From Methanohalophilus mahii DSM 5219 (GTDB lineage: Archaea; Halobacteriota; Methanosarcinia; Methanosarcinales; Methanosarcinaceae): a DNA stretch of 64,000 bases. The notes beneath the pieces were generated by a model. It searched no databases and was not told the origin of the DNA. It saw nothing but the letters and a program-made list of their open reading frames with translations. Numbering within the stretch: position 1 is the stretch's first letter; each line of letters starts with the position of its first letter. Both the position numbers and the translations under genes were made by a program. Of this stretch, positions 8,881-18,174 are shown piece after piece. The stretch is taken from contig NC_014002.1 of assembly GCF_000025865.1 (NCBI RefSeq), positions 248,001 to 312,000 of the forward strand. Reading direction: 5' to 3'.

Positions 8881-9908
8881 AAGATCTCTGGACATTGAAA
8901 TACAGGCCACAGGAACTGGGTGATTTTGTAGGCAATGAAAAGGCAGTATCGATAATGCAACATCTGGTATCTGCCGGGAAATTGCCACACCTTGTAATCC
9001 ACGGGCCTGCAGGAAGTGGAAAAGCCTCTGCTGTATTTGCCCTTGCAAGAGGCATCTATGGTGATAATTTTGAGCACAACTTCACCTATTTCAATGCCTC
9101 GGATTTTTTCGACCAAGGTAAACGTTATCTTGTAAGGGACAAGCGTTTTGTGCGTATTCTGGGTACGGACGATCCCAAAAAGATCAGATCAAGTGTAATT
9201 TCAATATTTAAGGACCTGGTAAATGAATATGCCAGTATGGGTTCAATTGATGCGGATTATAAGATTATCTTTGTCGATAGTGCGGAATCCCTCAATGAAA
9301 GCGCCCAGCATGCCCTGCGTCGGATCATGGAACGCTACAGTCGCACCTGCAGGTTCATCTTTTCCACAACCCAACCCTCAAGACTTATCTCCCCTCTGCG
9401 TTCCCGTGGCTTGCAATTATTTTTCACCTACGTGTCGGATGAAGAACTCGTAAGTTTCCTTGGTAGTGTTGCTGATAGTGAGGGTCTTGCTTATGACCCG
9501 GAGGCCCTTGGAGGTCTTGCACGTCATTGTAAGGGAAATGTAGACTGTGCCCTGCGGCTTCTCCAGTCTGCAGCTCTGCAACACTCTGGAAAAAAACTAT
9601 CTGCAGACATAATTTTTGAAGTAGTAATGGAAGATGTACCCGCGGGTATTTCTTCCCTTCAGGAAGCTATCTCAGCTGCGGATTTTCCCCGGGCACGTAA
9701 AGCGATTGATAAAATGCTTATTGAAGAAGGCATGTCAGGAGTGGAAATTGTCAGGCATTTGCATCGGGTTGTGAGTGATGCCGGTGAATCTCCCGCAATC
9801 CTTGCCCGGATCCTGTTGAAGATCGCTGATGCCGATCTGAATGTCAGGAGTGCCGCTAACGACAGGATACATCTTGAAAGACTGGTCACGGAGATGGCCA
9901 ATGTCTGA
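8877..9908 (+). CDS. Replication factor C small-subunit paralogue
   Basis: This AAA+ clamp-loader-type protein of 343 residues opens with WTLKYRPQELGDFVGNE, the RFC box. The P-loop is intact (GPAGSGKAS, near residues 43-51), but the Walker B motif reads FVDSAES instead of a DEAD-type motif, and the SRC motif reads SRG (PLRSRG). This fits the second, divergent small subunit known in Methanosarcinales RFC complexes, which load the PCNA clamp. Its own ATPase activity is doubtful. It sits between secD and elp3 with overlaps at both ends. Confidence 0.82.
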   Translation: MKDLWTLKYRPQELGDFVGNEKAVSIMQHLVSAGKLPHLVIHGPAGSGKASAVFALARGIYGDNFEHNFTYFNASDFFDQGKRYLVRDKRFVRILGTDDPKKIRSSVISIFKDLVNEYASMGSIDADYKIIFVDSAESLNESAQHALRRIMERYSRTCRFIFSTTQPSRLISPLRSRGLQLFFTYVSDEELVSFLGSVADSEGLAYDPEALGGLARHCKGNVDCALRLLQSAALQHSGKKLSADIIFEVVMEDVPAGISSLQEAISAADFPRARKAIDKMLIEEGMSGVEIVRHLHRVVSDAGESPAILARILLKIADADLNVRSAANDRIHLERLVTEMANV

Positions 9909-11532
9909 TGAGAGTGATTTTGCTAAAGCCTGCAGGAAACTTGTTGAACTGGTTCTTGAAGATTCCACATTGGATAAGGTGCAGTTCAACAGGGAAAAGC
10001 TGAACATCAGCAGGCAATATGGCCTGTCAACGCTGCCTCGTAATTCCGATGTCATAGCCGCTGCCTCTGATAGTGAAAAGGAATCTGTGCGCGGCCTTCT
10101 GCGGCGTAAACCTGTAAGGACAATATCCGGTGTGGCGGTTATTGCGGTCATGACATCTCCCGCACCCTGTCCTCACGGTGTCTGTGTGCCCTGCCCCGGT
10201 GGTCCTGCATCTTCTTTTGTTTCCCCTCAGAGTTATATGGGAAGGGAGCCTGCCGCCATGCGGGGCATACAGTATGAGTATGACCCCTACAGGATAGTGC
10301 ATGCACGCCTGAAACAGTTGCAGGAAATCGGGCACGAAGTTGATAAGGCAGAACTTATAGTCATGGGCGGTACATTCACCTCCCGCAATCTGGATTACCA
10401 GGAATGGTTCACCAAACGTTGTCTTGAAGCGATGAATGATTTTAAGGGACACCAATGGCGGGATAGCGTCCATAATGTTTACGGCTATATTCCTATTGAA
10501 GATGTACAGGAGGCCAATGAGAGTTCTGCGGTTCGCAACATCGGTATAACATATGAAACACGCCCGGACTGGACATCTCCTGTGGAGGTGGACCGGCTTC
10601 TGAATTTTGGTGCTACAAAAGTGGAGATCGGAGTGCAAAGTGTATATGATTTTGTACTTTCAAGGATGCGTCGGGGCCATTCAGTTGCCGATACCGCCGA
10701 GGCCAACCGCATATTGCGCGATAGTGGCCTGAAAGTAGGTTTCCATATGATGCCTCGTCTGCCGGGTTCGGATAATGAGCGGGACATGCGGGGTTTTAAA
10801 AAACTGTTCAGTGATTCGCGTTTCATGCCGGATTTCCTGAAGATCTATCCAACTCTCGTAACTGAAGGTACAGAGCTTGAAAAAATGTGGAGGGCAGGAA
10901 AGTACGATCCCCTCTATGATGAAGAAGCTGTGGAACTGCTTGCTGATATAAAAGCAATACTTCCTAAATGGGTGCGGCTGCAACGTATCCAGCGGGATAT
11001 TCCTGCACAGCAGATATTGGCCGGTGTGAAAAAGAGTAATATTCGCCAGCTTGCAGGCCAGCAACTTATGCAAAAAGGTGGCAAATGCAGTTGTATACGT
11101 TGCAGGGAAGTTGGTCATAATATCCTGAAAGAAAGGCCACCTTCAATAGAAGATATTGAATTTATGGTGCAATCCTATTTTTCCTGTGGTGGGCAGGAAC
11201 ATTTCCTTTCGTTTGAAGATGTCAGCCAGGATATCCTGATTGGTTTTTTGCGTTTGAGATTTCCGAACAAGCCACATCGACCGGAACTTGAGAATTCGGC
11301 TCTTGTACGGGAGCTACATGTTTATGGTTCAATGGTTGCTGTGGGTGGATTTGCAAAGGGCCATGACTGGCAGCATAGGGGTTATGGTCTCAGGTTGATT
11401 TCAGAGGCTGAGAATATGGCAAAAGATGCTGGCTTTGAAAAACTCAGTATTATCAGTGGGATCGGGGTGCGTGAATATTATCGGAAACTGGGGTATATTC
11501 TGGAAGGTCCCTATATGGTAAAATATCTTTAA
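9901..11532 (+). CDS. elp3: tRNA uridine-34 carboxymethyl-transferring enzyme Elp3
   Basis: Elp3 modifies the wobble uridine of tRNAs using radical SAM chemistry and an acetyl-CoA-derived group. In archaea it acts without the other Elongator subunits. The radical-SAM cysteines are in APCPHGVCVPCPGGP (near residues 85-99), and a GNAT acetyltransferase domain occupies about 410-543, with the acetyl-CoA loop near HDWQHRGYGLRL. A cysteine cluster (CSCIRC) lies between. The ATG at 9901, eight bases inside the rfc gene, gives 543 residues. It is the last gene of the secF operon. Confidence 0.95.
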   Translation: MSDESDFAKACRKLVELVLEDSTLDKVQFNREKLNISRQYGLSTLPRNSDVIAAASDSEKESVRGLLRRKPVRTISGVAVIAVMTSPAPCPHGVCVPCPGGPASSFVSPQSYMGREPAAMRGIQYEYDPYRIVHARLKQLQEIGHEVDKAELIVMGGTFTSRNLDYQEWFTKRCLEAMNDFKGHQWRDSVHNVYGYIPIEDVQEANESSAVRNIGITYETRPDWTSPVEVDRLLNFGATKVEIGVQSVYDFVLSRMRRGHSVADTAEANRILRDSGLKVGFHMMPRLPGSDNERDMRGFKKLFSDSRFMPDFLKIYPTLVTEGTELEKMWRAGKYDPLYDEEAVELLADIKAILPKWVRLQRIQRDIPAQQILAGVKKSNIRQLAGQQLMQKGGKCSCIRCREVGHNILKERPPSIEDIEFMVQSYFSCGGQEHFLSFEDVSQDILIGFLRLRFPNKPHRPELENSALVRELHVYGSMVAVGGFAKGHDWQHRGYGLRLISEAENMAKDAGFEKLSIISGIGVREYYRKLGYILEGPYMVKYL

Positions 11533-11618
11533 TTCATTTCTGTGCATACTGTACTTTTTTATAGTTTTAGGGAAATACGGTATTACTGTAATACTAGTAT
11601 ACAATTTACGGTGGCTAT

Positions 11619-11960
11619 ATGGTTTCAGAAGTTGAAATGAACAATATTCTTGTAGCTTTGAATGAAATCAATGATAAGATCGACAGGCTGTTATTCCAGC
11701 AGGATTCATCTTCTCATGCTTCTCAGGAAGACGGTCTAGATGAGCTCGATGTGATGACGCTTCTTTCCCTGCCGGATCATTTGCGCACGACAGCTACCGT
11801 CTTATTTGAGATGGGAACTGCAACCGCTGCACAGATTTCGGAAAAAACATCAAAGGAAAGAGCGGTTGAAAGCAATTATCTCAATCAGCTTGTACGTATG
11901 GGTCATGTACATAAGTACAGAAATGGCAGGAAAGTCTTTTTTACAATTCTATCTACATAA
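11619..11960 (+). CDS. Small winged-helix DNA-binding protein
   Basis: This 113-residue protein has a coiled N-terminal part (residues 1-30, LNEINDKIDRLLFQ) and a winged-helix domain from about 45 to the end (LPDHLRTTATVLFEMG, then AAQISEKTSKERAVES as recognition region, then a basic wing HKYRNGRKVFF). It is likely a transcription regulator, probably dimerising through the N-terminus. Its target is unknown. It precedes the ParA-like gene with a 194-base gap that holds an inverted repeat. Confidence 0.65.
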   Translation: MVSEVEMNNILVALNEINDKIDRLLFQQDSSSHASQEDGLDELDVMTLLSLPDHLRTTATVLFEMGTATAAQISEKTSKERAVESNYLNQLVRMGHVHKYRNGRKVFFTILST

Positions 11961-11990
11961 AATGTATATAATGAAGTGAAGAAAAATTTA

Positions 11991-12011
11991 TATTAATCAA
12001 TCTGATTAATA
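11991..12011. repeat. Perfect inverted repeat upstream of the ParA-like gene
   Basis: TATTAATCA (11991-11999) and TGATTAATA (12003-12011) are perfect inverted arms around ATC. The repeat lies 30 bases after the winged-helix gene and 144 bases before the ATPase gene. It could bind the winged-helix protein encoded next to it, or be a weak terminator. There is no T-tract, which favours an operator. Confidence 0.4.
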
Positions 12012-12154
12012 TTCATCAGGACAATTAATCTATAACACATCTTCATAATGGAGATTAGGCTTCTATACTTAAAAACAAAAGGTATTTCCGTCAGGAATTG
12101 GGGTCATTGTTCCTAATTTATGATTGATGGTGGTATATTTAATAAGTAATTAAT

Positions 12155-12913
12155 ATGTGGGCAAATCAAATGAAAGGTACGTTTACAATTGCAGTCCACT
12201 CTCCACGTGGGGGGACGGGGAAAACAAGTGTTGCCATAAATCTTGCTTGTGCTTATGCAAAAGAAGGTAAGAATGTATGCTTGCTTGATATGGATCTGAA
12301 ATCTCCCAGCGCATTCAATGGCATGTTCCCTTCTTCAGGTAAGTGGATAAATGATATCCTTGATCACAAAAAAAACATACGTGAAGTAATAGTGGACGGT
12401 TCAAAAAGCATTTCTTCACGGGCCCGTTTCTATGTAGGTTACTCTAATCCTGAAATTTCTGCTATCAGGGAATTTTCTTCAAAGGACAGGAAATGGCAAT
12501 CAGATGCACTCAAAGCATTGATTCAATCCAAAAAAAATCTTCGAAAGGAAGGTTTTGACGTTGTGATTATGGATACAAGTCCCGGGGTGGATTTCACATC
12601 GGCAAATGTTGTGGCAAGCAGTGATTATGTCCTGATGGTAGTAAAACCCAATGAGTACTGTCTCACAAACATAAAGCAGGCAATTGATGGAATCTATACT
12701 CCTTTGGGTAAAAAATGTGGGATTGTGGAAAACATGTGCCTTAATGGACAATCATTGCAAATGGGTGAAAAATATGGAGTGCCTGTGCTCTCTTCTATTC
12801 CATGCATGTGTGAGGTGTCCCTACAGGGTCTATCCAAAATATTTACTGTTGAAGAACCTTCCCATCCCTTTTCCAGTGCTATTGATAGGTTGAAGAATAG
12901 TATCAATTATTGA
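12155..12913 (+). CDS. ParA/MinD-family ATPase
   Basis: This 252-residue cytoplasmic P-loop ATPase belongs to the partition/septum-site family. The deviant Walker A region reads HSPRGGTGKTS, in which the usual signature lysine (KGGxGKT) is arginine while the second lysine is kept. The A' and B motifs are DMDLKSP and VVIMDTSPG. The family positions cargo such as chromosomes or protein complexes, or acts in signalling. The cargo here is not evident, as no ParB or parS was seen. The start is ATG 12155 or ATG 12170. Confidence 0.75.
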   Translation: MWANQMKGTFTIAVHSPRGGTGKTSVAINLACAYAKEGKNVCLLDMDLKSPSAFNGMFPSSGKWINDILDHKKNIREVIVDGSKSISSRARFYVGYSNPEISAIREFSSKDRKWQSDALKALIQSKKNLRKEGFDVVIMDTSPGVDFTSANVVASSDYVLMVVKPNEYCLTNIKQAIDGIYTPLGKKCGIVENMCLNGQSLQMGEKYGVPVLSSIPCMCEVSLQGLSKIFTVEEPSHPFSSAIDRLKNSINY

Positions 12914-12914
12914 T

Positions 12915-13721
12915 TCATTTTTCTTTTTCAATTATATCTTTTACTTCGCTATTGATATAATCCATTACATCTTTGACCTTGTGTTCTTCTTTTTCGTTCA
13001 GCACACTTGCATTTGCTTTCAGCAGGTTGATCCATACGATGAAAGCATAGAATATAAGGGCTGATATAGTCGCAACTAATATCCTTTCGAGTGGGTAAAT
13101 AAATATTACCTCTTTATACATACTGCTTCCAAGGTCGAAAATGAAGAGCGCTGACAGGCTTCCTGCAAGATGATCTGTGGAGACTGCAAGCAGTGAACAT
13201 GCAAAAAGATACATATATCCCTTGTTTTTGGAAATAAATGATATTTTATTTTCTATTCTGGTAAAGTTCAGGAAAAATGTAATGGATAATATGTGCAACC
13301 AGGGATAATAAAAAACCTCTCTGCCCACACTCGTTGCAAACCAGGCTGCGATTAACAGGGATGGCAGAATGACTGCTTTATTTTTCTTTCCCATTATTGC
13401 CAGTCCCGCTACAAAGGAGGCACTTGCAAGGAATAGTGGGCTTATGAGATAGAATGAGTTATTGAATATGATATCAACATTTACTATACGATATGCTGAA
13501 ATCGCCGCAACGGACACAATAGCCCCATATATTGGGCCAAGAAGCAGTCCATTTAGTGTGCCGAAAATCAGTGTGGAACTAATTTTCGCATTCTCAACTC
13601 CTAAAACACCCTGTATGCCAGGAAGCCAGATGGCAAAGTATGTTGCAACAAAAGTGATCAATAGATGCAATTTTTTTATCTTTTTGTCGCCCGATATAAT
13701 GGCATAGGTTTTCTGCAGCAC
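12915..13721 (-). CDS. Multi-pass membrane protein, possibly an ECF transporter S component
   Basis: This 268-residue protein has about seven predicted membrane helices (starting near residues 19-37 and 48-75) and a charged C-terminal tail of about 40 residues. The pattern with GTLNGLLLGPIYGAIVSVAA resembles substrate-binding S components of energy-coupling-factor vitamin transporters, but no A/T components lie nearby. It converges with the ParA-like gene (one base apart) and diverges from fae-hps. The substrate is unknown. Confidence 0.5.
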   Translation of the reverse strand: MLQKTYAIISGDKKIKKLHLLITFVATYFAIWLPGIQGVLGVENAKISSTLIFGTLNGLLLGPIYGAIVSVAAISAYRIVNVDIIFNNSFYLISPLFLASASFVAGLAIMGKKNKAVILPSLLIAAWFATSVGREVFYYPWLHILSITFFLNFTRIENKISFISKNKGYMYLFACSLLAVSTDHLAGSLSALFIFDLGSSMYKEVIFIYPLERILVATISALIFYAFIVWINLLKANASVLNEKEEHKVKDVMDYINSEVKDIIEKEK

Positions 13722-13828
13722 AAATCATTATAATTTGTCCAAAAAATAAATAATTATGTATATACGGTTTGAGTTTCTTTCATCAGAAATCATATATATG
13801 TTCATTCCAATCTAGCAGCTGATCGAGC

Positions 13829-15007
13829 ATGATGTTAATTGGAGAAGCACTTATAGGCGAGGAACCCGAACTCGCACATATTGATCTTATGATCGGTGAT
13901 AAGGAAGGACCTGTTGGGCAGGCCTTTGCTACCGGTATGACTCAGTTATCCGCAGGACACACTCCCCTGCTTTCTGTGATCAGGCCTAACCTACCCACAA
14001 AACCTTCCACACTCATCGTTCCCAAGGTGACGGTAAAGAATATGGACCAGGCATCCCAGATATTTGGTCCTGCACAGGCAGCGGTTTCAAAAGCGGTTGC
14101 AGATGCCGTGGAAGAAGGCATTGTACCCAAAGAAAAAGCCGATGATCTTGTGATCGTGGCCAGTGTATTCATACACCCTCAGGCTTTGGATTATAATCGC
14201 ATCTACAGGTATAATTACGGTGCGACCAAACTTGCACTGAAAAGGGCAATGGAGAATTTCCCTGCCGTAGATACTGTACTGGATGAAAAGGACAAAGGTT
14301 CCCATGCAGTTATGGGATTCAAAGTTTCCAGACTATGGGACCCTCCATACCTGCAGGTAGCACTGGATAATCCAAACCTGGAAGCAGTGCTCAATGTTGT
14401 AAGACAGCTGCCCAAGAGTGACCATCTTATCCTTGAAGCAGGAACTCCTCTGATCAAACGTTACGGTGTGGATGTAATCACCAAACTGCGTGAAGTCAAA
14501 CCTGATGCTTTCATCGTGGCTGACCTGAAGACCCTGGATACCGGTAACCTTGAGGCACGTATGGTTGCAGATGCCACAGCTGATGCAATCGTGGTTTCCG
14601 CCCTTGCACCGATACCAACTCTTGAAAAGGCAATCTCAGAGGCTCACAAGACAGGAATCTATGCGGTAATGGATACTCTCAATCAGCCTGACCCAATGGC
14701 TGTGCTTAAGGAACTCAATGAGCTTCCGGATGTTGTGGAACTTCACCGTGCCATAGATGTAGAGGATACTGCATATGCCTGGGGCAGTATTGATGCAATC
14801 AAGGAACTGTCCCCGAAGATCCTTGTGGCAGTTGCTGGTGGTGTGCGTGTGCATACAATCCCTGATGCTCTTAAGGCAGGTGCGGATATTCTTGTTGTCG
14901 GACGTGCAATTACCAATTCCAAGGATATACGCCAGTCTGCAGAACAGTTCGTCGAAGGCCTGAACAAGCCAGAGATAGACCAGTTCAGGGTAATGACTGA
15001 TTTCTGA
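13829..15007 (+). CDS. fae-hps: Bifunctional formaldehyde-activating enzyme / 3-hexulose-6-phosphate synthase
   Basis: This is a fusion of two formaldehyde-handling enzymes. Residues 1-160 are Fae ([20 protein letters not shown]), which condenses formaldehyde with tetrahydromethanopterin. Residues about 165-392 are the orotidine-decarboxylase-like Hps barrel ([22 protein letters not shown]). In methanogens the Hps direction mainly makes ribulose-5-phosphate for nucleotide synthesis, releasing formaldehyde that Fae captures. The length of 392 is normal. Start is one of two adjacent ATGs (13829, 13832). A TATA-like CATATATATG lies at 13791-13800. tpiA follows after 10 bases. Confidence 0.96.
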   Translation: MMLIGEALIGEEPELAHIDLMIGDKEGPVGQAFATGMTQLSAGHTPLLSVIRPNLPTKPSTLIVPKVTVKNMDQASQIFGPAQAAVSKAVADAVEEGIVPKEKADDLVIVASVFIHPQALDYNRIYRYNYGATKLALKRAMENFPAVDTVLDEKDKGSHAVMGFKVSRLWDPPYLQVALDNPNLEAVLNVVRQLPKSDHLILEAGTPLIKRYGVDVITKLREVKPDAFIVADLKTLDTGNLEARMVADATADAIVVSALAPIPTLEKAISEAHKTGIYAVMDTLNQPDPMAVLKELNELPDVVELHRAIDVEDTAYAWGSIDAIKELSPKILVAVAGGVRVHTIPDALKAGADILVVGRAITNSKDIRQSAEQFVEGLNKPEIDQFRVMTDF

Positions 15008-15017
15008 GGAGATTTCC

Positions 15018-15686
15018 ATGGACTCGCCCCTGATAGTTGTGAACTTCAAAACCTATGCACAGGGTACAGGTGAGGCAGCAGTAGGAATTGCTACTGCCTG
15101 CAGGGATGTCGCAGAAGAAGCGGGAGTGACCATAGGTGTCGCTCCCCAGCTCTGTGATATCTACAGGGTGTCTTCTCAGGTGGATGTACCTGTCTATGCC
15201 CAGCACGTGGATGGTGTTTCACCGGGTAGCAATACCGGCCATGTGATGGCCTCCTGTGTACAACAGGCAGGGGCGGTGGGATCTCTCATCAATCATTCCG
15301 AACGCAGGCTCAACTTGGCAGACATTGAGGCATCGGTGCGTGCAGCCCGGGCTGAAGGCCTGACCACCATTGTGTGCACCAATAATATTCCCACAACAGC
15401 AGCAGCTGCAGCCCTTGATCCGGAATATGTTGCGGTGGAACCCCCTGAACTCATCGGAACCGGTGTACCGGTTTCCCAGGCTGACCCGGATGTCGTGAGG
15501 GGCTCGGTTGAAGCTGTAAAAAAAATAAATCCTGATGTTCAGGTTTTGTGTGGGGCGGGTATATCCCGGGGAGAAGATCTAATAGCCGCAATGGAGCTTG
15601 GTTCCGTAGGCGTTCTGCTTGCATCAGGCATAGTAAAGGCAGAAGATCCCAGGTCAGCCCTGGAAGATCTTGTCAGCCAGCTTTAA
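15018..15686 (+). CDS. tpiA: Triosephosphate isomerase, archaeal short form
   Basis: The enzyme interconverts dihydroxyacetone phosphate and glyceraldehyde-3-phosphate. At 222 residues it is the compact archaeal type. Catalytic residues are visible: lysine in VVNFKTYA, histidine in INHSERRL, glutamate in AVEPPELIGTG. The ribosome-binding site GAGGAG precedes the ATG at 15018. It is probably cotranscribed with fae-hps, linking sugar phosphates with pentose supply. It overlaps the convergent membrane protein by four bases. Confidence 0.95.
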   Translation: MDSPLIVVNFKTYAQGTGEAAVGIATACRDVAEEAGVTIGVAPQLCDIYRVSSQVDVPVYAQHVDGVSPGSNTGHVMASCVQQAGAVGSLINHSERRLNLADIEASVRAARAEGLTTIVCTNNIPTTAAAAALDPEYVAVEPPELIGTGVPVSQADPDVVRGSVEAVKKINPDVQVLCGAGISRGEDLIAAMELGSVGVLLASGIVKAEDPRSALEDLVSQL

Positions 15687-16006
15687 AAACCCAGTTGCCA
15701 CCATGCAATAAACAGAAGCATTGTGGCTATTCCTAATTTTAATCCCATTGAAAGTTCTATGTTGAAATACCTGATTATCATATTTGATATCCCGATGGGT
15801 GGCGGGGATATGAGAAGGGCTGCAATAAAGAGGGCAATGCCTGGAATGTAGTTATTATCAACAATGATCAGGTATAATCCCAGGAGTCCGAGATATATGC
15901 CCAGTCCTGCTACCAGAAGCAGTCCCATTTTGTAAAACCTGAGGTATTCGGTAATATCTTTCCCGAAAAGAGCTTTCCCTCCACTTTTTTGTGTTTGCTT
16001 TTTCAA
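15683..16006 (-). CDS. Small membrane protein of unknown function
   Basis: This 107-residue protein has a basic N-terminus (KKQTQKSGGKALFGKD) and three hydrophobic segments (about 28-50, 54-70, 85-105). It resembles uncharacterised small membrane proteins of Methanosarcinales; no functional motif was recognised. It is separated from the upstream tyrA stop by 57 bases on the same strand, so it may be the last gene of the aromatic amino acid operon. Confidence 0.55.
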   Translation of the reverse strand: MKKQTQKSGGKALFGKDITEYLRFYKMGLLLVAGLGIYLGLLGLYLIIVDNNYIPGIALFIAALLISPPPIGISNMIIRYFNIELSMGLKLGIATMLLFIAWWQLGF

Positions 16007-16063
16007 CCTATCACCCTGTGCTATCTCCGATAGGTTATGTGGCTGCTGGCATAAATAATTGCT

Positions 16064-17371
16064 TTACTTGCGCAGTGTACATCCCATGCCTTCCAGTAAC
16101 TCTTCCATTTCCCTGTGTATTTCGGCGGCATCCAGGTCCCCGCGTATTTTCAAACGGAAGGTTGCAGTTGGCCCCTTTTTGTGCAGATATGTATCGATCG
16201 TTTCGACCTTTACCCCTTCTATGCGACAATCCAGGATTTGTTGTATTGTAAAAGGTTTGGCTGACTGGGGAACGAAAACAGAGATGTCACGCAGGATTGG
16301 TTTGAGTTTATTCTCTTTCCAGTGGTTCAGTTCATCTGCTGACAGGATTCTTATGTTACCTATTTTGAGTTGCAGTTCTTTTTTTCCCTCTTTAAGGGTT
16401 ACATTATTTGAAGTAACCCTTTTCACAATTCCGACATGTGTCTTTCTGGAATATATATGCAAAAGTCCTTTTTCATGACCTGTGGAGTGTACGAGTTCCT
16501 CGAATTCGGCTACCTTGCTGTTTATAAGTTTGTCCGATCTACGTAAGGCGGAGGCTGTGTCACCAAAATGGAGGGCTGCTGCTTTCATTTCTTCACAGAA
16601 TTGCCCTGTATCATGGGAACGTACCATTGAAGAAAAATGTCTGCATTGCTCTATGAAGATGTCATGTACGCGGATAACTTCAGGATTTTCCATCTGTATC
16701 AGGGCATAAAGTTCGGGGTTTTGCCCCAGGATACGTCCCACAAAGTCCAGCATAATATCATATACCGGACTCATGAAACGCCGGGAACCTTTCACATCAA
16801 AATCCAGTTTTTGCATAGTTGCACCAATTGTAATGTAGGCAAAATGGGTGAGTCCCTGCACAATGGATACAAAGTGGTCATGTTCATCGGGAGTTATGAC
16901 TTCTATACTCGCCTCTTCTTCACTTAAGAGGTTGAATATATGGTCAAACCATTGATCACACCTGCCCTCTACCGGGGTAAGGATAAAGGTCTGGCCCTGC
17001 AGGGAGGGAATGGAAGGTCCAAACATTGGATGGGTTCCCAGAAATTCTACATTTTCAGGAACATATTTTTTCATGGCCTCAACAGGTTTTTTTTTCAACG
17101 ATGTCAGGTCCATGAGCAAACTCCCCTTTTTCATTTTAGGGGCAGTCTGTGCTATGATGGTGGGTGTTATGTTGATTGGTACTGAAATTATCACAATGTC
17201 ACATGTCGGAATAACAATGTCAGGCTCAGCTGTAAAATGCACACCGAGTCTTTCGGCAACTTCCGATTTTCCGCCGCGGCCACTGAGCCATACTTCATAA
17301 CCACGTTTTTTGAAAAAGTTTGCAAACCACTGGCCCATTTCCCCGGTACCACCGATGATGAGTATTTTCAA
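16064..17371 (-). CDS. tyrA: Prephenate dehydrogenase with extra C-terminal domain
   Basis: The enzyme oxidatively decarboxylates prephenate to 4-hydroxyphenylpyruvate for tyrosine. The NAD-binding motif GGTGEMG is at residues 7-13, and GTHPMFGPS and the helical C-terminal dehydrogenase region follow to about residue 285. Residues 290-435 add a segment including HVGIVKRVTSNNVTL and a final fold resembling an ACT-type regulatory domain. At 435 residues it is longer than a minimal dehydrogenase. The start overlaps the aroE stop by four bases. Confidence 0.88.
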   Translation of the reverse strand: MKILIIGGTGEMGQWFANFFKKRGYEVWLSGRGGKSEVAERLGVHFTAEPDIVIPTCDIVIISVPINITPTIIAQTAPKMKKGSLLMDLTSLKKKPVEAMKKYVPENVEFLGTHPMFGPSIPSLQGQTFILTPVEGRCDQWFDHIFNLLSEEEASIEVITPDEHDHFVSIVQGLTHFAYITIGATMQKLDFDVKGSRRFMSPVYDIMLDFVGRILGQNPELYALIQMENPEVIRVHDIFIEQCRHFSSMVRSHDTGQFCEEMKAAALHFGDTASALRRSDKLINSKVAEFEELVHSTGHEKGLLHIYSRKTHVGIVKRVTSNNVTLKEGKKELQLKIGNIRILSADELNHWKENKLKPILRDISVFVPQSAKPFTIQQILDCRIEGVKVETIDTYLHKKGPTATFRLKIRGDLDAAEIHREMEELLEGMGCTLRK

Positions 17372-18174
17372 CCCAGCCCCTCCAGTACGGCGTTGCGCAT
17401 TACTTCTACGGGTGGTTTTTGACCGGTCCAGATACGAAATGCTTCAGCTCCCTGGTGGACCAACATTGCAACCCCGCCAATCGGTTTGGCTCCTGCAAGT
17501 TCTGCCTGATGCAGCAGTTTTGTCTGCAGGGGGTTGTAAACTATGTCAAAAACAGCCAGACCCGGATGCAGTATATCCCGGCTGGCAATGGTTGAATCAA
17601 TATGGGGGTGCATTCCTGCGGATGTGGCATTGATCAGTATGTCACTGTCTTGCAGCAGCTCTTTTAGATTCTCTAGCCCTGCATGGCTGCAACCAACATC
17701 CTCTGCAAGAACCTCTGCCTTTTCAGGGGTGCGGTTTGCAATTGTTACACCAGCTCCCTTCTCCGCAAAGTGGAAGGCAATTGCACGGGCTGCACCCCCG
17801 GCACCGACAAGAACTACGTTAGAGGCATTTATTCCCACTCCCGCTTCAAGCAGAGCCATTTCAGCTCCCAGCCCATCGGTGTTGTGTCCCCGTATCCCAT
17901 CATTGAAGGATACAGTGTTGACAGCCCCTATCCTGCGGGCCAGTGTATCAGGGTTTGTAAATTCTAATGCTTTTTCTTTATGGGGAACTGTGATATTGAG
18001 ACCGCCAAAACCCATTGCTTGTGCTCCAAGGATAGCATTTTTGAGATATTTGTGCCTTACCCTGAATGCATGGTATTCACAATCCATTTCCAGTTCCCTG
18101 AAAGCTGCATTGTGCATTGCCGGGGAGAGGGAATGTTCTATCGGATCACCCAGTACACCGAATACTTTTTTCAT
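17368..18174 (-). CDS. aroE: Shikimate dehydrogenase
   Basis: The enzyme reduces 3-dehydroshikimate to shikimate with NADPH. The substrate motif HSLSPAMHN is near residues 13-21, the catalytic lysine is in ITVPHKEKA, and the NADP motif GAGGAARA is near residues 125-132. At 268 residues it is a standard single-domain AroE. It overlaps tyrA downstream and aroD upstream by four bases each. Confidence 0.96.
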   Translation of the reverse strand: MKKVFGVLGDPIEHSLSPAMHNAAFRELEMDCEYHAFRVRHKYLKNAILGAQAMGFGGLNITVPHKEKALEFTNPDTLARRIGAVNTVSFNDGIRGHNTDGLGAEMALLEAGVGINASNVVLVGAGGAARAIAFHFAEKGAGVTIANRTPEKAEVLAEDVGCSHAGLENLKELLQDSDILINATSAGMHPHIDSTIASRDILHPGLAVFDIVYNPLQTKLLHQAELAGAKPIGGVAMLVHQGAEAFRIWTGQKPPVEVMRNAVLEGLG

